Part shown: in pieces, positions 1 to 9,101 of the stretch
How positions within the stretch are numbered: the first letter of the stretch is position 1
Layout of the letters: every line of letters begins with the position of its first letter
Source of the DNA: Hyphomicrobium sp. 12-62-95
GTDB lineage: Bacteria; Pseudomonadota; Alphaproteobacteria; Rhizobiales; Hyphomicrobiaceae
Assembly (NCBI GenBank): GCA_002279935.1
Contig: NCCZ01000014.1
Span: 62,001 to 126,000 of the forward strand
Length of the DNA stretch: 64,000 nucleotides
Reading direction: 5' to 3'
Made by a program: the position numbers and the translations under genes
The notes under the pieces: model-generated
Told to the model about the DNA's origin: nothing
Database searches by the model: none
The model's input: the letters and a program-made list of their open reading frames with translations, nothing else

Positions 1-386
1 CGCCCGAGCGAATAGAGCCACTCCGCCCGGAGCCGCATGATCGCGTCCGCACACTGCTGCAGGTCCCGCTTGCCCACATCGATGTCGATGACGCCTGCGT
101 GCACATCCTGCCGCCACTTGTGCGCTCCGGTGTGGAGAAGAACCGGCGCACCCTCAGCCTTCATCGGCAGCCCGCGCAGCCATCCCGCGAATGAACCCGC
201 CGCTGCCGCCTCCCGTTCAAACCCCGCCGGCGGCGCAAATCGCTGTTCGAGCGTTCCACCCGCCGCCGCCGGCCCGCCGGCCCGCCACGCATACCGCGGC
301 TCTGCTCGGGCCGGCGCTACGACCGCAATCCAAATTGCCAGAACGGCAAACCAACGAACGAGCGAAGGGGAGGCGAGCGGTGTCAT
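1..386 (-). CDS. DUF4846 domain protein, exported, 3' part cut by window edge
   Basis: The reading frame starts at an ATG on the minus strand (386-384) and stays open to base 1, so only about 128 residues are visible and the C-terminus lies outside the window. The N-terminus is a signal peptide (charged start, hydrophobic stretch to about residue 27, then ARAEP). After it comes an RFAPPAGFERE segment and then VIDIDVGKRDLQQCADAIMRLR. I recognise this as characteristic of DUF4846 proteins, exported proteins of unknown function. No strong Shine-Dalgarno precedes the ATG. The family assignment rests on remembered motif resemblance; no function is inferred. Confidence 0.72.
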   Translation of the reverse strand, partial: MTPLASPSLVRWFAVLAIWIAVVAPARAEPRYAWRAGGPAAAGGTLEQRFAPPAGFEREAAAAGSFAGWLRGLPMKAEGAPVLLHTGAHKWRQDVHAGVIDIDVGKRDLQQCADAIMRLRAEWLYSLG

Positions 387-1280
387 AGGGGCAAGCGATC
401 CAAACCGGAGAGACGGCCGATCTCTGCCGCCGCATCATGGCGGTTTTGGGTGACGACCGCCGCTCACCGCTGTCCTGAAGGTAAAACGGGAAAAGGAGGT
501 TGTCGTTTCCGGGCCCAAGCCTTCCAAAAGCAAAACCCCGGAAAGGCGATTGCCTTTCCGGGGTTGGAGCGTTGGGCTCGTCCGGAGGTGTTGATCGCGG
601 AACGGGAAGGGCGATCTGGTCCGTCATGGGTCGATGCGTCGAAACGCTGACCCGGATCCATGCTGCCGTTCCTCGTGTGTCCGCCTAGTCCTCCCGACCC
701 AATCACATCGGATAATCAGAGCTGCCTTTCGCCATCATGGCGGCTTTCCGGCCGGACTTATCGAGCGCGCCGCGGACTGCGCTCATCTCCCGACCGAATT
801 CTCCGTCATCGGGCACACATACCAGATCCCCGGCATGAGTGACGTCAGCACTCTGTTCAGCTTCCAAATTTTTCTGTTTCGGCCGAATGATTACGGCGCT
901 TGACCAACGCATCTTCGCGCGTCTGCGACCTTCATATGCGAGCGTCGATGCACTCGCTGCTATGATCGCGTTTCGCGCATCTCCAGTGGATTTTGCCTGC
1001 GTGCTCCCACGCCGCGCGATCCGTGGATTTCTGCGTCAGGGCCGCATTCACTGCGGCAAGGGACGACCCGGTGGAGACATTTTCTTAGACCTCCCTTCGA
1101 GGAATGAAGAAAGTGTGCGCCTCGATCCAAAAGCTGTCAATTCACGAAACACAAATGGCTGCAATGTTGTCGTGCGCCGCAACAAACGTGTTGGTTGACG
1201 GATTGTTAAACGCCATTCGCTAGCGTGCCCGCATTGCGCGCAACGTGGAGCGCGCGCCGTCAAAAGGGGGACGCACGACG
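387..1280. other. Intergenic stretch with no supportable gene
   Basis: About 890 bases separate the minus-strand DUF4846 gene from the plus-strand small membrane protein. Several short open frames exist on both strands, but none has a good ribosome site, a recognisable domain or the C-ending codon use of the neighbours. Apart from a perfect hairpin at 534-565 I see nothing I can name. No tRNA fold was recognised. It could hold an unannotated small RNA, or decayed sequence. Confidence 0.5.
534..565 (-). terminator. Perfect 14-bp hairpin, possible terminator or small-RNA end
   Basis: The arms AACCCCGGAAAGGC and GCCTTTCCGGGGTT pair perfectly over 14 bp around a 4-base loop. On the minus strand the stem is followed by a T-rich run (TTTTGCTTTT), as in an intrinsic terminator. 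On the plus strand no T-run follows. No gene was identified directly upstream on the minus strand, so what it terminates is unknown. A small RNA transcribed leftwards is one possibility. Confidence 0.55.
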
Positions 1281-1574
1281 ATGAAGCCGGTTCTCAGTTT
1301 CGTTTCACTGATGGCCATTGGGCTCATTGCAGCCAGTGCCATCGCGCTCATCGGCACGACGTTCACGCGCCTTCCTGCCGGCGGCACGACACCACTCCTC
1401 GACTACCGCTCACTCTCGATCGGCCTCGTGATCGGCTTGATGCTGTCGTCGCTCGCTCGGCTGAGTTGGGCCGAAATGCCCCGCCGCGTTCTGAATTGGC
1501 TCTGGGCCAACGAACGCAATTTCTATCGCGCGGGCCTCGCCAGTGTGCTGTTAGGCGTCCTGATTTTCTACTAA
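1281..1574 (+). CDS. Small conserved-looking inner-membrane protein, unknown function
   Basis: This 97-residue protein has three hydrophobic stretches: about residues 4-30, 45-62 and a C-terminal one at about 80-97 that ends in VLLGVLIFY. Between the second and third lies an amphipathic WAEMPRRVLNWLW segment. The ATG at 1281 is preceded by AAGGGGGA about 9 bases upstream, which favours it over an in-frame ATG at 1245. I do not recognise a named domain. The gene faces glnA convergently across a shared hairpin terminator. Confidence 0.62.
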   Translation: MKPVLSFVSLMAIGLIAASAIALIGTTFTRLPAGGTTPLLDYRSLSIGLVIGLMLSSLARLSWAEMPRRVLNWLWANERNFYRAGLASVLLGVLIFY

Positions 1575-1611
1575 ATCCAGCGCCGCCTCGATGGCTTGTG
1601 CGCAAAACGAA

Positions 1612-1637
1612 AAAGGGCGGCCCGAAGGCCGCCCTTT
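1612..1637. terminator. Bidirectional intrinsic terminator between small membrane protein and glnA
   Basis: The arms AAAGGGCGGCC and GGCCGCCCTTT form a perfect 11-bp stem with a CGAA tetraloop. An A-run on the left gives a U-run for the minus-strand glnA transcript (TTTTTCGTTTT), and a short T-run serves the plus-strand gene. Confidence 0.85.
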
Positions 1638-1715
1638 CCGCTACTCCCCCCGGAGCATGCGCACCAGAAAAAGCGCGGATGCCGAGTGGGCATCCGAAGC
1701 GCCACGAAAGAGCGC

Positions 1716-3125
1716 TTAGACCGAGTAGTACATGTCGTACTCGACCGGATGCGGCGTCATCTCGTAGCGCATGTTTTCGGCCATGCGCAGTTCGATGTAG
1801 GCATCGATCATATCGTCGTTCATGACGCCGCCCGCCTTCAGGAACGCGCGGTCCTTGTCGAGGGCGTCGAGCGCCTCACGAAGAGAGCCGGCAACCGTCG
1901 GGATCTTGGCCAGTTCTGCCGGCGGCAGATCGTACAGGTTCTTGTCCATCGGGTCGCCCGGATGGATCTTGTTCAAGATGCCGTCGAGGCCCGCCATCAG
2001 CATCGCCGTGAAGGCGAGGTAGGGGTTGGCGCCCGGATCCGGGAAGCGGATTTCGATGCGCTTCGCCTTCGGAGAGGAAACGTGCGGGATGCGGCACGAG
2101 GCCGAACGGTTGCGCGCCGAGTAGGCGAGCAGCACGGGGGCTTCATAACCCGGCACCAGACGCTTGTAGGAGTTCGTCAGCGGGTTCGTGAAGGCGTTGA
2201 TGGCCTTCGCGTGCTTCAGGATACCGCCGATGTAGTAGAGGCAGGTGTCCGAGAGGTCGGCGTACTTGTTGCCGGCAAACATCGGCTGGCCGGCCTTCCA
2301 GATCGACTGGTGGACGTGCATGCCAGAGCCGTTGTCGCCGAAGACGGGCTTGGGCATGAACGTGGCGGTCTTGCCGTAAGCCTGGGCCACCTGATGCACG
2401 ACGTACTTATAGATCTGCATGTGGTCGGCCATCTGGATCATCGGGCCGAACTTGACGCCGAGCTCGTGCTGGGCGGACGCCACTTCGTGGTGGTGCTTTT
2501 CAACCGTGACGCCCATCTCGGTCAGAACCGAGAGCATTTCCGAGCGCATGTCCTGGCAGCTGTCGATCGGCGGAACCGGGAAGTAGCCACCCTTGACGCG
2601 CGGACGATGGGCGAGGTTGCCCATTTCATAAGACGTATCGGAGTTCGACGGCAGCTCCGAGCTGTCGACCTGGAAGCCGGTCTTGTACATATCGGTCGAG
2701 AACTTCACGTCGTCAAAAATGAAGAATTCGGCTTCCGGACCGAAGTATACGGCGTCGCCGATGCCCTGCGAGAGCATGAAGGCTTCCGCCTTCTTGGCGA
2801 TCGAGCGGGGATCGCGTTCGTAAGCCTGGCCCGTTGAAGGCTCAAGCACATCGCAGAAAACGGCCAGCGTGGATTGAGCAAAGAACGGATCGATGTGCGC
2901 GGACGCGGCGTCCGGCATCAGCAGCATGTCGGAGGCTTCGATGCCCTTCCAGCCGGCGATCGACGAACCGTCGAAGGCGTAGCCTTCGCTAAACATGGCG
3001 TCGTCGACGCACGACACGTCGGCGGTGACGTGCTGCATCTTGCCCTTCGTGTCCGAGAACCGAAGGTCCACGAACTTCACGTCCTTGTCCTTGATGAGCT
3101 TGAGGACGTCGTTGACCGTCTTCAT
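1716..3125 (-). CDS. glnA: Glutamine synthetase type I (GSI-beta)
   Basis: This cytoplasmic dodecameric enzyme makes glutamine from glutamate, ammonia and ATP. At 469 residues the protein matches the usual GSI length. The N-terminal FDGSSIAGW loop, the metal-binding FGPEAEFF segment, the [12 protein letters not shown] and GSGMHVHQS active-site motifs and the [12 protein letters not shown]-binding motif are all present. Tyr398 in KNLYDLPP is the adenylylation site, so activity should be controlled by GlnE. The start ATG has AGGGGAG upstream. It lies 63 bp downstream of glnB on the same strand, the usual alphaproteobacterial glnB-glnA order, and ends at a strong hairpin. Confidence 0.98.
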   Translation of the reverse strand: MKTVNDVLKLIKDKDVKFVDLRFSDTKGKMQHVTADVSCVDDAMFSEGYAFDGSSIAGWKGIEASDMLLMPDAASAHIDPFFAQSTLAVFCDVLEPSTGQAYERDPRSIAKKAEAFMLSQGIGDAVYFGPEAEFFIFDDVKFSTDMYKTGFQVDSSELPSNSDTSYEMGNLAHRPRVKGGYFPVPPIDSCQDMRSEMLSVLTEMGVTVEKHHHEVASAQHELGVKFGPMIQMADHMQIYKYVVHQVAQAYGKTATFMPKPVFGDNGSGMHVHQSIWKAGQPMFAGNKYADLSDTCLYYIGGILKHAKAINAFTNPLTNSYKRLVPGYEAPVLLAYSARNRSASCRIPHVSSPKAKRIEIRFPDPGANPYLAFTAMLMAGLDGILNKIHPGDPMDKNLYDLPPAELAKIPTVAGSLREALDALDKDRAFLKAGGVMNDDMIDAYIELRMAENMRYEMTPHPVEYDMYYSV

Positions 3126-3188
3126 AAGAACTCCCCTTGAGATCCCAATTTATGCGTCATGCTCCGGGCTCTTGCGTCCCGCTGCATT

Positions 3189-3533
<345 letters not shown>

Positions 3534-3584
3534 CTAGGCCTCCCAGGAGGACCGGTCGCCTGACCCGGACCTCACGCGCGATGG

Positions 3585-3603
3585 TTAGCACGCCACATGC
3601 CAA
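3585..3603 (-). promoter_or_regulatory. Sigma-54-type -24/-12 promoter for glnB-glnA
   Basis: On the minus strand the sequence reads TTGGCATG, four bases, then GTGCTAA. The GG and GC pairs are spaced by exactly 10 bases, close to the RpoN consensus TGGCAC-N5-TTGC. The distance and orientation to glnB fit. In related bacteria glnB is known to be RpoN/NtrC-dependent. The match is not perfect, since the first element ends ATG instead of ACG. Confidence 0.7.
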
Positions 3604-3642
3604 CTTCTGCGGCGGCAGCTTTGTTAATTCCTATCAACTATT

Positions 3643-3703
3643 TAGGCGAAGATCGCCTGATTTTTGGCTGAATGCCCTCGCGCCAATAGCCTAAAAAATA
3701 GGC
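3643..3703. promoter_or_regulatory. Inverted repeats built on TAGGCGA between glnB and nnr
   Basis: Two small palindromes lie in the divergent glnB/nnr spacer: AGGCGA-AGA-TCGCCT at 3644-3658 and GCCTA-AAAAA-TAGGC at 3689-3703. They share the AGGCGA/TCGCCT core. They sit about 40-100 bp upstream of the RpoN-like element, where an enhancer-binding protein would bind. They do not match the NtrC consensus I know, so the cognate regulator is unknown. Confidence 0.4.
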
Positions 3704-3818
3704 GAGACGCCACTAAAATGATCAGCCTGTTTGAAGGTCGACCGCAGTGCGAGGAACGCGACAGGCTTGTCGCGGAGCGCTGAACGGCCGCATATGGATG
3801 CAACGGAAATTGGATCGC

Positions 3819-5450
3819 ATGCCCGGTTCTGAACTCCTCACCACCGACCAGATGGCCCGCGCCGATCGCTTAGCGGTCGAAGCCGGTGTTCCGTCCCTGG
3901 CTCTCATGGAAAACGCCGGCCGTGCGGTGGCCGACGCGGCGATGGCCATGGTCAAGCCCGGGGCGCGGGTTCATGTTTTCTGCGGTCCCGGCAACAATGG
4001 CGGCGATGGCTTCGTCGCGGCAAGACTGCTGGCCGAGCGGGGATTCCGGGTCACTCTCGGTCTCCTTTGCGATCGGTCGGCGCTGAAAGGCGATGCGGCC
4101 GTCATGGCCGGTCTCTGGACGGGAGAGGTTCTAGAGGCTTGCGATTTCGATGCCGGAAAAATTGACCTCTACATCGACGCCTTGTTTGGGGCCGGTCTAT
4201 CGCGACCCTTGGACGACGATATCGGGTCAGAGATCCTCACGCGGATCCGAGATGATGATCCTGTGCTGGCCGTGGATGTGCCAAGTGGCCTCGACGGGAA
4301 TACAGGGCTGGCAGAGGGCTCCGTTTTCTCCGCTACTCGCACCGTAACGTTCTTCCGCAAAAAGCCTGGGCACCTCTTGATGCCAGGGCGGATGTTTTGC
4401 GGTGAGGTCATCGTCGCTGACATTGGTATTCCAGATAGAGTCCTAACCGTGATCGACGGTCCGATAACCTACATAAACGACGAACATTCGCATCACTGGC
4501 GCGGCTGGCTTCCGATACCTTCGCCGGACGGTCACAAGTACAACCGCGGCCACGCAGTCGTTGTTTCAGGAGGACCGGAGAAAACCGGCGCTGCTCGGCT
4601 TGGCGCGCGGGCTGCTTTGCGAGTGGGCGCGGGGCTGGTGACCATTGTCGGCTCCGCGGCGGCGACCATGATCAACGCTGCTCAATCGACCGCAGTGATG
4701 GTTAAAAGCGCGTCGGGTCGCAAGGGGCTCGCCGAAGTTCTCAAGGACGAACGCCACAACGCTGTTCTGATCGGGCCAGGGCTGGGCGTCGGCTCGGAGA
4801 CAGTAGAATGGGTTCTTGAAGTTCTGGCCTCTAGGGCAGCTGCGGTTCTGGATGCAGATGCGTTGACGTCATTTGCTTCAGCGGGGTTCACGCAGAAGTA
4901 TCTCGACAACGATTTCGATCAAGCTAGCGGAAGTTTTGGCTTCCTTGGCAAATCGGCGGTCGTCGCTACCGGTCCCGACGTCCTATTTTCCGCGATCGCG
5001 GCGCGACGCGTGCAGTTGAACACGAAGCGGCCGGAGCAGTTGCCGTCATTTTGCGGCAAGGTCGACAAGGCTGCCGTCATCCTCACCCCGCACGAAGGCG
5101 AATTTGCCCGCCTCTTCCCCGACGCCGCCGGCTCCAAACTCGACCGCGCCCGGGCCGCCGCCGCGCAATCCGGCGCCATTGTCATCCTCAAAGGCGCCGA
5201 CACCGTCATCGCCGCCCCCGATGGCCGGGCCGCCATCAACGCCAATGCGCCACCCTGGCTCGCCACCGCCGGCTCCGGCGACGTCCTCGCCGGGATCGTC
5301 ACGGGATTGCTCGCGCAAGGCATGCCCGCCTATGAGGCCGCCTGCGCCGCCGTCTGGATGCACGGCGAAGCCGCCACCGCTTTCGGCCCTGGCCTCATCG
5401 CCGAGGATCTGCCCGAAATGCTCCCGCGCGTTCTTGCCAAACCGTACTGA
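3819..5450 (+). CDS. nnr: Bifunctional NAD(P)HX epimerase / ADP-dependent NAD(P)HX dehydratase
   Basis: This metabolite-repair enzyme converts damaged, hydrated NADH/NADPH back to the normal cofactor. The N-terminal YjeF_N epimerase domain (about residues 5-215) shows GPGNNGGDGF near residue 58 and the DALFGAGLSR and VDVPSGLDG motifs. The C-terminal YjeF-type kinase-like dehydratase domain (about 225-540) shows HKYNRGHAVVVSGG, IGPGLG, LTPHEGEF and ATAGSGDVLAG. I chose the ATG at 3819 because homologues begin close to the ELLT segment; in-frame ATGs at 3798 and 3747 exist. It is divergent from glnB, a common pairing in alphaproteobacteria. Codon use changes inside the gene: the first four-fifths are mixed, while from about 5050 codons are almost all C-ending like the genes that follow. 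Confidence 0.95.
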   Translation: MPGSELLTTDQMARADRLAVEAGVPSLALMENAGRAVADAAMAMVKPGARVHVFCGPGNNGGDGFVAARLLAERGFRVTLGLLCDRSALKGDAAVMAGLWTGEVLEACDFDAGKIDLYIDALFGAGLSRPLDDDIGSEILTRIRDDDPVLAVDVPSGLDGNTGLAEGSVFSATRTVTFFRKKPGHLLMPGRMFCGEVIVADIGIPDRVLTVIDGPITYINDEHSHHWRGWLPIPSPDGHKYNRGHAVVVSGGPEKTGAARLGARAALRVGAGLVTIVGSAAATMINAAQSTAVMVKSASGRKGLAEVLKDERHNAVLIGPGLGVGSETVEWVLEVLASRAAAVLDADALTSFASAGFTQKYLDNDFDQASGSFGFLGKSAVVATGPDVLFSAIAARRVQLNTKRPEQLPSFCGKVDKAAVILTPHEGEFARLFPDAAGSKLDRARAAAAQSGAIVILKGADTVIAAPDGRAAINANAPPWLATAGSGDVLAGIVTGLLAQGMPAYEAACAAVWMHGEAATAFGPGLIAEDLPEMLPRVLAKPY

Positions 5451-5580
5451 GGTTTACTCAGCGGCCACGCGCCGCCACATTGCCGTCATAGGGTTCACCC
5501 GAGTATTGACCCGGGCGTCGGATCAGACCAAACCGGAGCGATCTCAGCGAGGCCGATCCGCAACTCGAAAAAGGATTATC

Positions 5581-7401
5581 GTGGCGAACGATCCCGCCAA
5601 GCGCGCAAAGCCAATCGTCGTGGTGGCATGGGCTATCGCGCTGATCGCCGCGTCCGGTGCGACTGTGACCGCCACCGCTCAAGATGCGCCCAAACCCACA
5701 GCTTCCTCGCTCGCCGACACGGCGGCCAGCCATCTCTCCCGTGGTCAGACATCCGAAGCCATTAATGCCTACTCGGCAGCACTCGCCGACAACACGCTCT
5801 CCAACGATCGCCGCGCCACGCTTCTGAACGACCGCGGCGTCGCCTACGCGCGCGCCGGTCAGGTCAAACTCGCCGTCGAGGATTTCAACGCCGCCGCCAC
5901 GCTCTTTCCCGAATATGCGGCGATCTACAACAATCGTGGCAACCTGCTGGTGTCCCTGGGTCTCCTAAAGGAAGCCAAGAAAGATCTCGATCGCGCCATT
6001 GTCCTAGCACCCGGCTACACATCTGCGTTCAACAACCGCGCCGGCCTTTATGTGCGGTTGGGCCAGACCGCCGATGCGCTCGCCGACTACACGCGCGCTG
6101 TCCAACTCAGTCCGCAGACGCCCGCGCCGCTGGCCGGCCGTGGCAAAGTTTATCTCACCATGCTGCGCCCCCACGCAGCCGCCCGCGATTTCACCCGCGC
6201 CGTCACCGCCGACAGCCGTTTCGTTCAAGGCTATCTCGACCGCGCCAGTGCCAAACTGATGATCGCGAATTATCAGGAAGCCATCGAAGACGTCTCCCGC
6301 GCCGCCGCCTTCGACGTGAACAATCCTGAAATCTATGTTCTGCGCGGCGAAGCCTATCTGGCGCTGCGCGACCTTACCGCCGCGCTCAAGGATTTCACGC
6401 AGGCGCTCACCCTCGATCCCAAACATGTCGGTGCGCTTCAAAGCCGTGGCCTCACGCAGGCCCGCGCCGAAGCCTACGACGAAGCCTTCGCTGACCTGAA
6501 CCGCGCCATCGAACTTGACCCGCGCTCGGCCCGCGCCTTCGCCTACCGCGCCTTCGTTTACAAGCAGACCGGTCAAGTCGGTGTCGGCCAGAAGGACATC
6601 GAAACCGCGCTCACACTCGATGCCAAGAGCGGCGACGTCCTCTGGGCCAAAGCCGAAGTCGAAGAGGCGCAAGGCATGGCCGATTCTGCGGTCGCCGATG
6701 CCAAGTTGGCGCTGGCCTGGCGCCCCGGCTCCAAAGACGCGCTCGAACTCCTGCAACGCCTCGATCCCGGCGCCGGCGACGATCGCGCAGAGGTCGCCAA
6801 CGCAGGGCTCATCGAAGGCTGGCGCGTCATGCGGCGCGGCACGCAATTCGAAGCCGTCAATGATCGCCTAATTCGCCTCGCCGTGCCCCTCGAAATGCTC
6901 AGTGAAGGCACGCCGAAGCTCATCAGCTGGGACATTCAACCCGCCCCCCATGACGGCTTCGGCATCCTGCGCTTTGCCGCCGGTCAACTGCAAACCTCGG
7001 GCAGCACGCACGACATGCAAATGGCCGCCCTCGTCGACGTCGCCGCCCAACGCGTCGTCACGATTGTGCCGGATAAGCAGACGGCACAGGATGCCGCCAA
7101 ATCCACCGTCTGGACCTTCGAAGACCGCCGCATCACCATCGCGTCCATTGATGGCATCACCGAAGAGTTCCCCTTGGAAGGCACAGCCACCAACGTCAGC
7201 GCCCTGGCCGCCGGTGGCGCGCTAGGCGCGGCAGCCGGCGCCCGCCGCCTCTCGTCGGGCGCGCCAACGGGCACCGCCTGGGCACCGTGGAACGATCCCG
7301 TGGGCATGCCCCGCGCCGCATCGTCCTCGCAGCCCAAACCCGCGCGCACCGTTCAGAAAAAGAAAAAGCCCAAGAACATCTTCGAGCTTCTCTTCAACTA
7401 A
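5581..7401 (+). CDS. Exported tetratricopeptide-repeat protein
   Basis: This 606-residue protein begins with a signal peptide (hydrophobic residues about 11-30, cleavage likely near ATAQDA). About ten TPR units follow to roughly residue 400, recognisable from repeated AYxNRGxxxxxxG, A(L/I)xDxxxAIxLxP and YNNRGNLL segments. The C-terminal 200 residues resemble no domain I can name and end in a Lys-rich tail followed by NIFELLFN. The GTG start at 5581 has AAAAAGGA six bases upstream. The frame stays open back into nnr, but that extension has no ribosome site and overlaps real coding. TPR domains scaffold protein complexes, so a periplasmic assembly or docking role is plausible but unproven. Confidence 0.85.
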   Translation: MANDPAKRAKPIVVVAWAIALIAASGATVTATAQDAPKPTASSLADTAASHLSRGQTSEAINAYSAALADNTLSNDRRATLLNDRGVAYARAGQVKLAVEDFNAAATLFPEYAAIYNNRGNLLVSLGLLKEAKKDLDRAIVLAPGYTSAFNNRAGLYVRLGQTADALADYTRAVQLSPQTPAPLAGRGKVYLTMLRPHAAARDFTRAVTADSRFVQGYLDRASAKLMIANYQEAIEDVSRAAAFDVNNPEIYVLRGEAYLALRDLTAALKDFTQALTLDPKHVGALQSRGLTQARAEAYDEAFADLNRAIELDPRSARAFAYRAFVYKQTGQVGVGQKDIETALTLDAKSGDVLWAKAEVEEAQGMADSAVADAKLALAWRPGSKDALELLQRLDPGAGDDRAEVANAGLIEGWRVMRRGTQFEAVNDRLIRLAVPLEMLSEGTPKLISWDIQPAPHDGFGILRFAAGQLQTSGSTHDMQMAALVDVAAQRVVTIVPDKQTAQDAAKSTVWTFEDRRITIASIDGITEEFPLEGTATNVSALAAGGALGAAAGARRLSSGAPTGTAWAPWNDPVGMPRAASSSQPKPARTVQKKKKPKNIFELLFN

Positions 7402-7502
7402 CGTGGCTCGCGCGATCTGATCCGCCGCCCGGCGCACAACGTTGACCTTCCGCGTAGCATTCACTGCTATGCGCGCGTCCCCCCGTTTTCACCGGAAAGC
7501 CC

Positions 7503-8942
7503 ATGTCCGCCAAGCCCGTCATTCTCTGGTTCCGCAACGATTTGCGCCTTGCCGACAATCGCGCGCTCTCCGCCGCCGTCGCATCCGGGGCCGTGATTGT
7601 GCCGGTCTATATCCACGATCCTGAAGCCGCCGGCACCTGGACGCCGGGCGCCGCCTCGCTTTGGTGGTTGCACATGTCCCTCGTGGCCCTGGCGCAGTCC
7701 CTCAAAGAGCGCGGCGCGCCACTCATCCTCCGCGCCGGAAAGACCGAAGACGTCCTTGCCGAACTCGCATCCGAAACCGCCGCCACCGCAATCTATTTCT
7801 CCCGCGCCTATGAGCCCTGGGCCAGCGCGCAAGAGGAGCGTATCAAGAAGAAGGTGTCAGGCGGGATCGAGTTGAAGCGCTACGCCGGCGCAATGCTGCG
7901 CGAACCGGAAGAGGTGCGCACGAAAACCGGCGACCCCTTTAAAGTTTATACTCCGTTCTGGCGCGCCCTGACCGCGCTGGGCGCTCCCTCCGCGCCGGTC
8001 CCCGCGCCCAAATCCATCACACCGCCATCCAAGAAGATCACGTCGGACCGCCTCGCCGACTGGAAACTCCTGCCCACCAAACCCGACTGGGCCGGCGGTA
8101 TGCGCGAGATGTGGCAGCCGGGAGAAGAGGGCGCGCAAGTCCGCCTCGATGCCTTTCTCAAAACGTCGCTCGCAGGCTACGCCGAAACGCGCAATCTGCC
8201 AGCCGTCGACGGCACATCCCGCCTCTCGCCGCATCTGCACTTCGGCGAAATCTCGCCGCGCGTCTGCTGGCACCGCGCCACCGCTGCCAAAGACAAAGTC
8301 AAAGCCGGCGATACAGCCCTCGAGACGTTTCTCAAAGAACTCGTCTGGCGCGAATTCTCCTATCATCTCCTCGTCCATTGGCCGGACTTGCCCGAAAAGC
8401 CGTTCCGGCCTGAATTCGCAGGCTTCCCTTGGAAGAAAAGTGCCGGCAACCTCAAAGCCTGGCAGCGCGGGCAAACGGGCTACCCCATTGTCGACGCTGG
8501 CATGCGCCAACTCTGGCATACCGGCTGGATGCACAATCGCGTCCGTATGATCGTCGCCTCGTTTCTGATCAAGCACCTGCTCATCCCCTGGCAGGCGGGC
8601 GAGGAATGGTTCTGGGATACCCTCGTCGATGCCGACCTCGCCTCGAACGCGGCGAGTTGGCAGTGGGTCGCGGGCTCCGGCGCCGATGCAGCGCCCTATT
8701 TCCGCATCTTTAATCCCATCACGCAGGGCGAAAAATTCGACGCCGAGGCAGCGTACGTCCGGCGCTGGGTTCCCGAAATCGCCAAGCTGCCCGACGACGT
8801 CATCCATGCCCCGTGGACTGCATCGGCCAGTGTTCTCGCGCGCGCTGGAGTTGCACTCGGCAAGACCTATCCCCTTCCGATCGTCGATCACGCCGACGCC
8901 CGCCAGCGCGCGCTCGAAGGCTATGCCGCCATGCGCGCATGA
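7503..8942 (+). CDS. phrB: Deoxyribodipyrimidine photo-lyase (class I cryptochrome/photolyase family)
   Basis: This light-driven FAD enzyme splits cyclobutane pyrimidine dimers in DNA. At 479 residues it has the family's usual length. The N-terminal Rossmann antenna domain (about 5-135) begins ILWFRNDLRLADN. The helical FAD domain contains SRLSPHLHFGEISPR (about 237), WREFSYHLL (about 281), TGYPIVDAGMRQLW (about 325) and DADLASNAASWQWVAGSG (about 376), the last two contacting FAD and the lesion. The Trp-rich motif and Asn-Ala-Ala-Ser segment favour a true CPD photolyase over a cryptochrome. It follows the TPR gene on the same strand by about 100 bases. Confidence 0.95.
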   Translation: MSAKPVILWFRNDLRLADNRALSAAVASGAVIVPVYIHDPEAAGTWTPGAASLWWLHMSLVALAQSLKERGAPLILRAGKTEDVLAELASETAATAIYFSRAYEPWASAQEERIKKKVSGGIELKRYAGAMLREPEEVRTKTGDPFKVYTPFWRALTALGAPSAPVPAPKSITPPSKKITSDRLADWKLLPTKPDWAGGMREMWQPGEEGAQVRLDAFLKTSLAGYAETRNLPAVDGTSRLSPHLHFGEISPRVCWHRATAAKDKVKAGDTALETFLKELVWREFSYHLLVHWPDLPEKPFRPEFAGFPWKKSAGNLKAWQRGQTGYPIVDAGMRQLWHTGWMHNRVRMIVASFLIKHLLIPWQAGEEWFWDTLVDADLASNAASWQWVAGSGADAAPYFRIFNPITQGEKFDAEAAYVRRWVPEIAKLPDDVIHAPWTASASVLARAGVALGKTYPLPIVDHADARQRALEGYAAMRA

Positions 8943-8974
8943 TCTCCTCACCATCGTATATCACCGCATGTGAT

Positions 8975-8990
8975 GTGCCGTAAACGGCAC
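8975..8990. other. Short hairpin downstream of phrB
   Basis: GTGCCG and CGGCAC form a 6-bp stem around TAAA. No T-run follows, so it is a weak terminator candidate at best. Confidence 0.3.
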
Positions 8991-9101
8991 TATCGGAGGC
9001 CTACGGTAAGATTATGCTAACCAGGTCCGCTTCATAGTCGGCGCGAGTTGGCCGGGCGCGATGCGGACGTTGTTCAAGCAGATCCCGGGGAGGAGTTGTT
9101 C

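Noticed and set aside
703..912. Minus-strand frame of 69 codons in the gap after the DUF4846 gene
   Set aside because: No recognisable domain and no good ribosome site; indistinguishable from chance.
1596..2837. Plus-strand open frame antisense to glnA
   Set aside because: Mirror frame of a highly conserved real gene, with no domain of its own.
3644..3703. NtrC binding sites upstream of glnB
   Set aside because: The palindromes do not fit the GCAC/GTGC-type NtrC consensus. Reported only as operators of unknown regulator.
5104..5580. N-terminal extension of the TPR protein back into nnr
   Set aside because: The open frame overlaps the real nnr coding frame, is Pro/Ser/Arg-rich shadow sequence and has no ribosome site. 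The GTG at 5581 has a strong one and starts a clean signal peptide.
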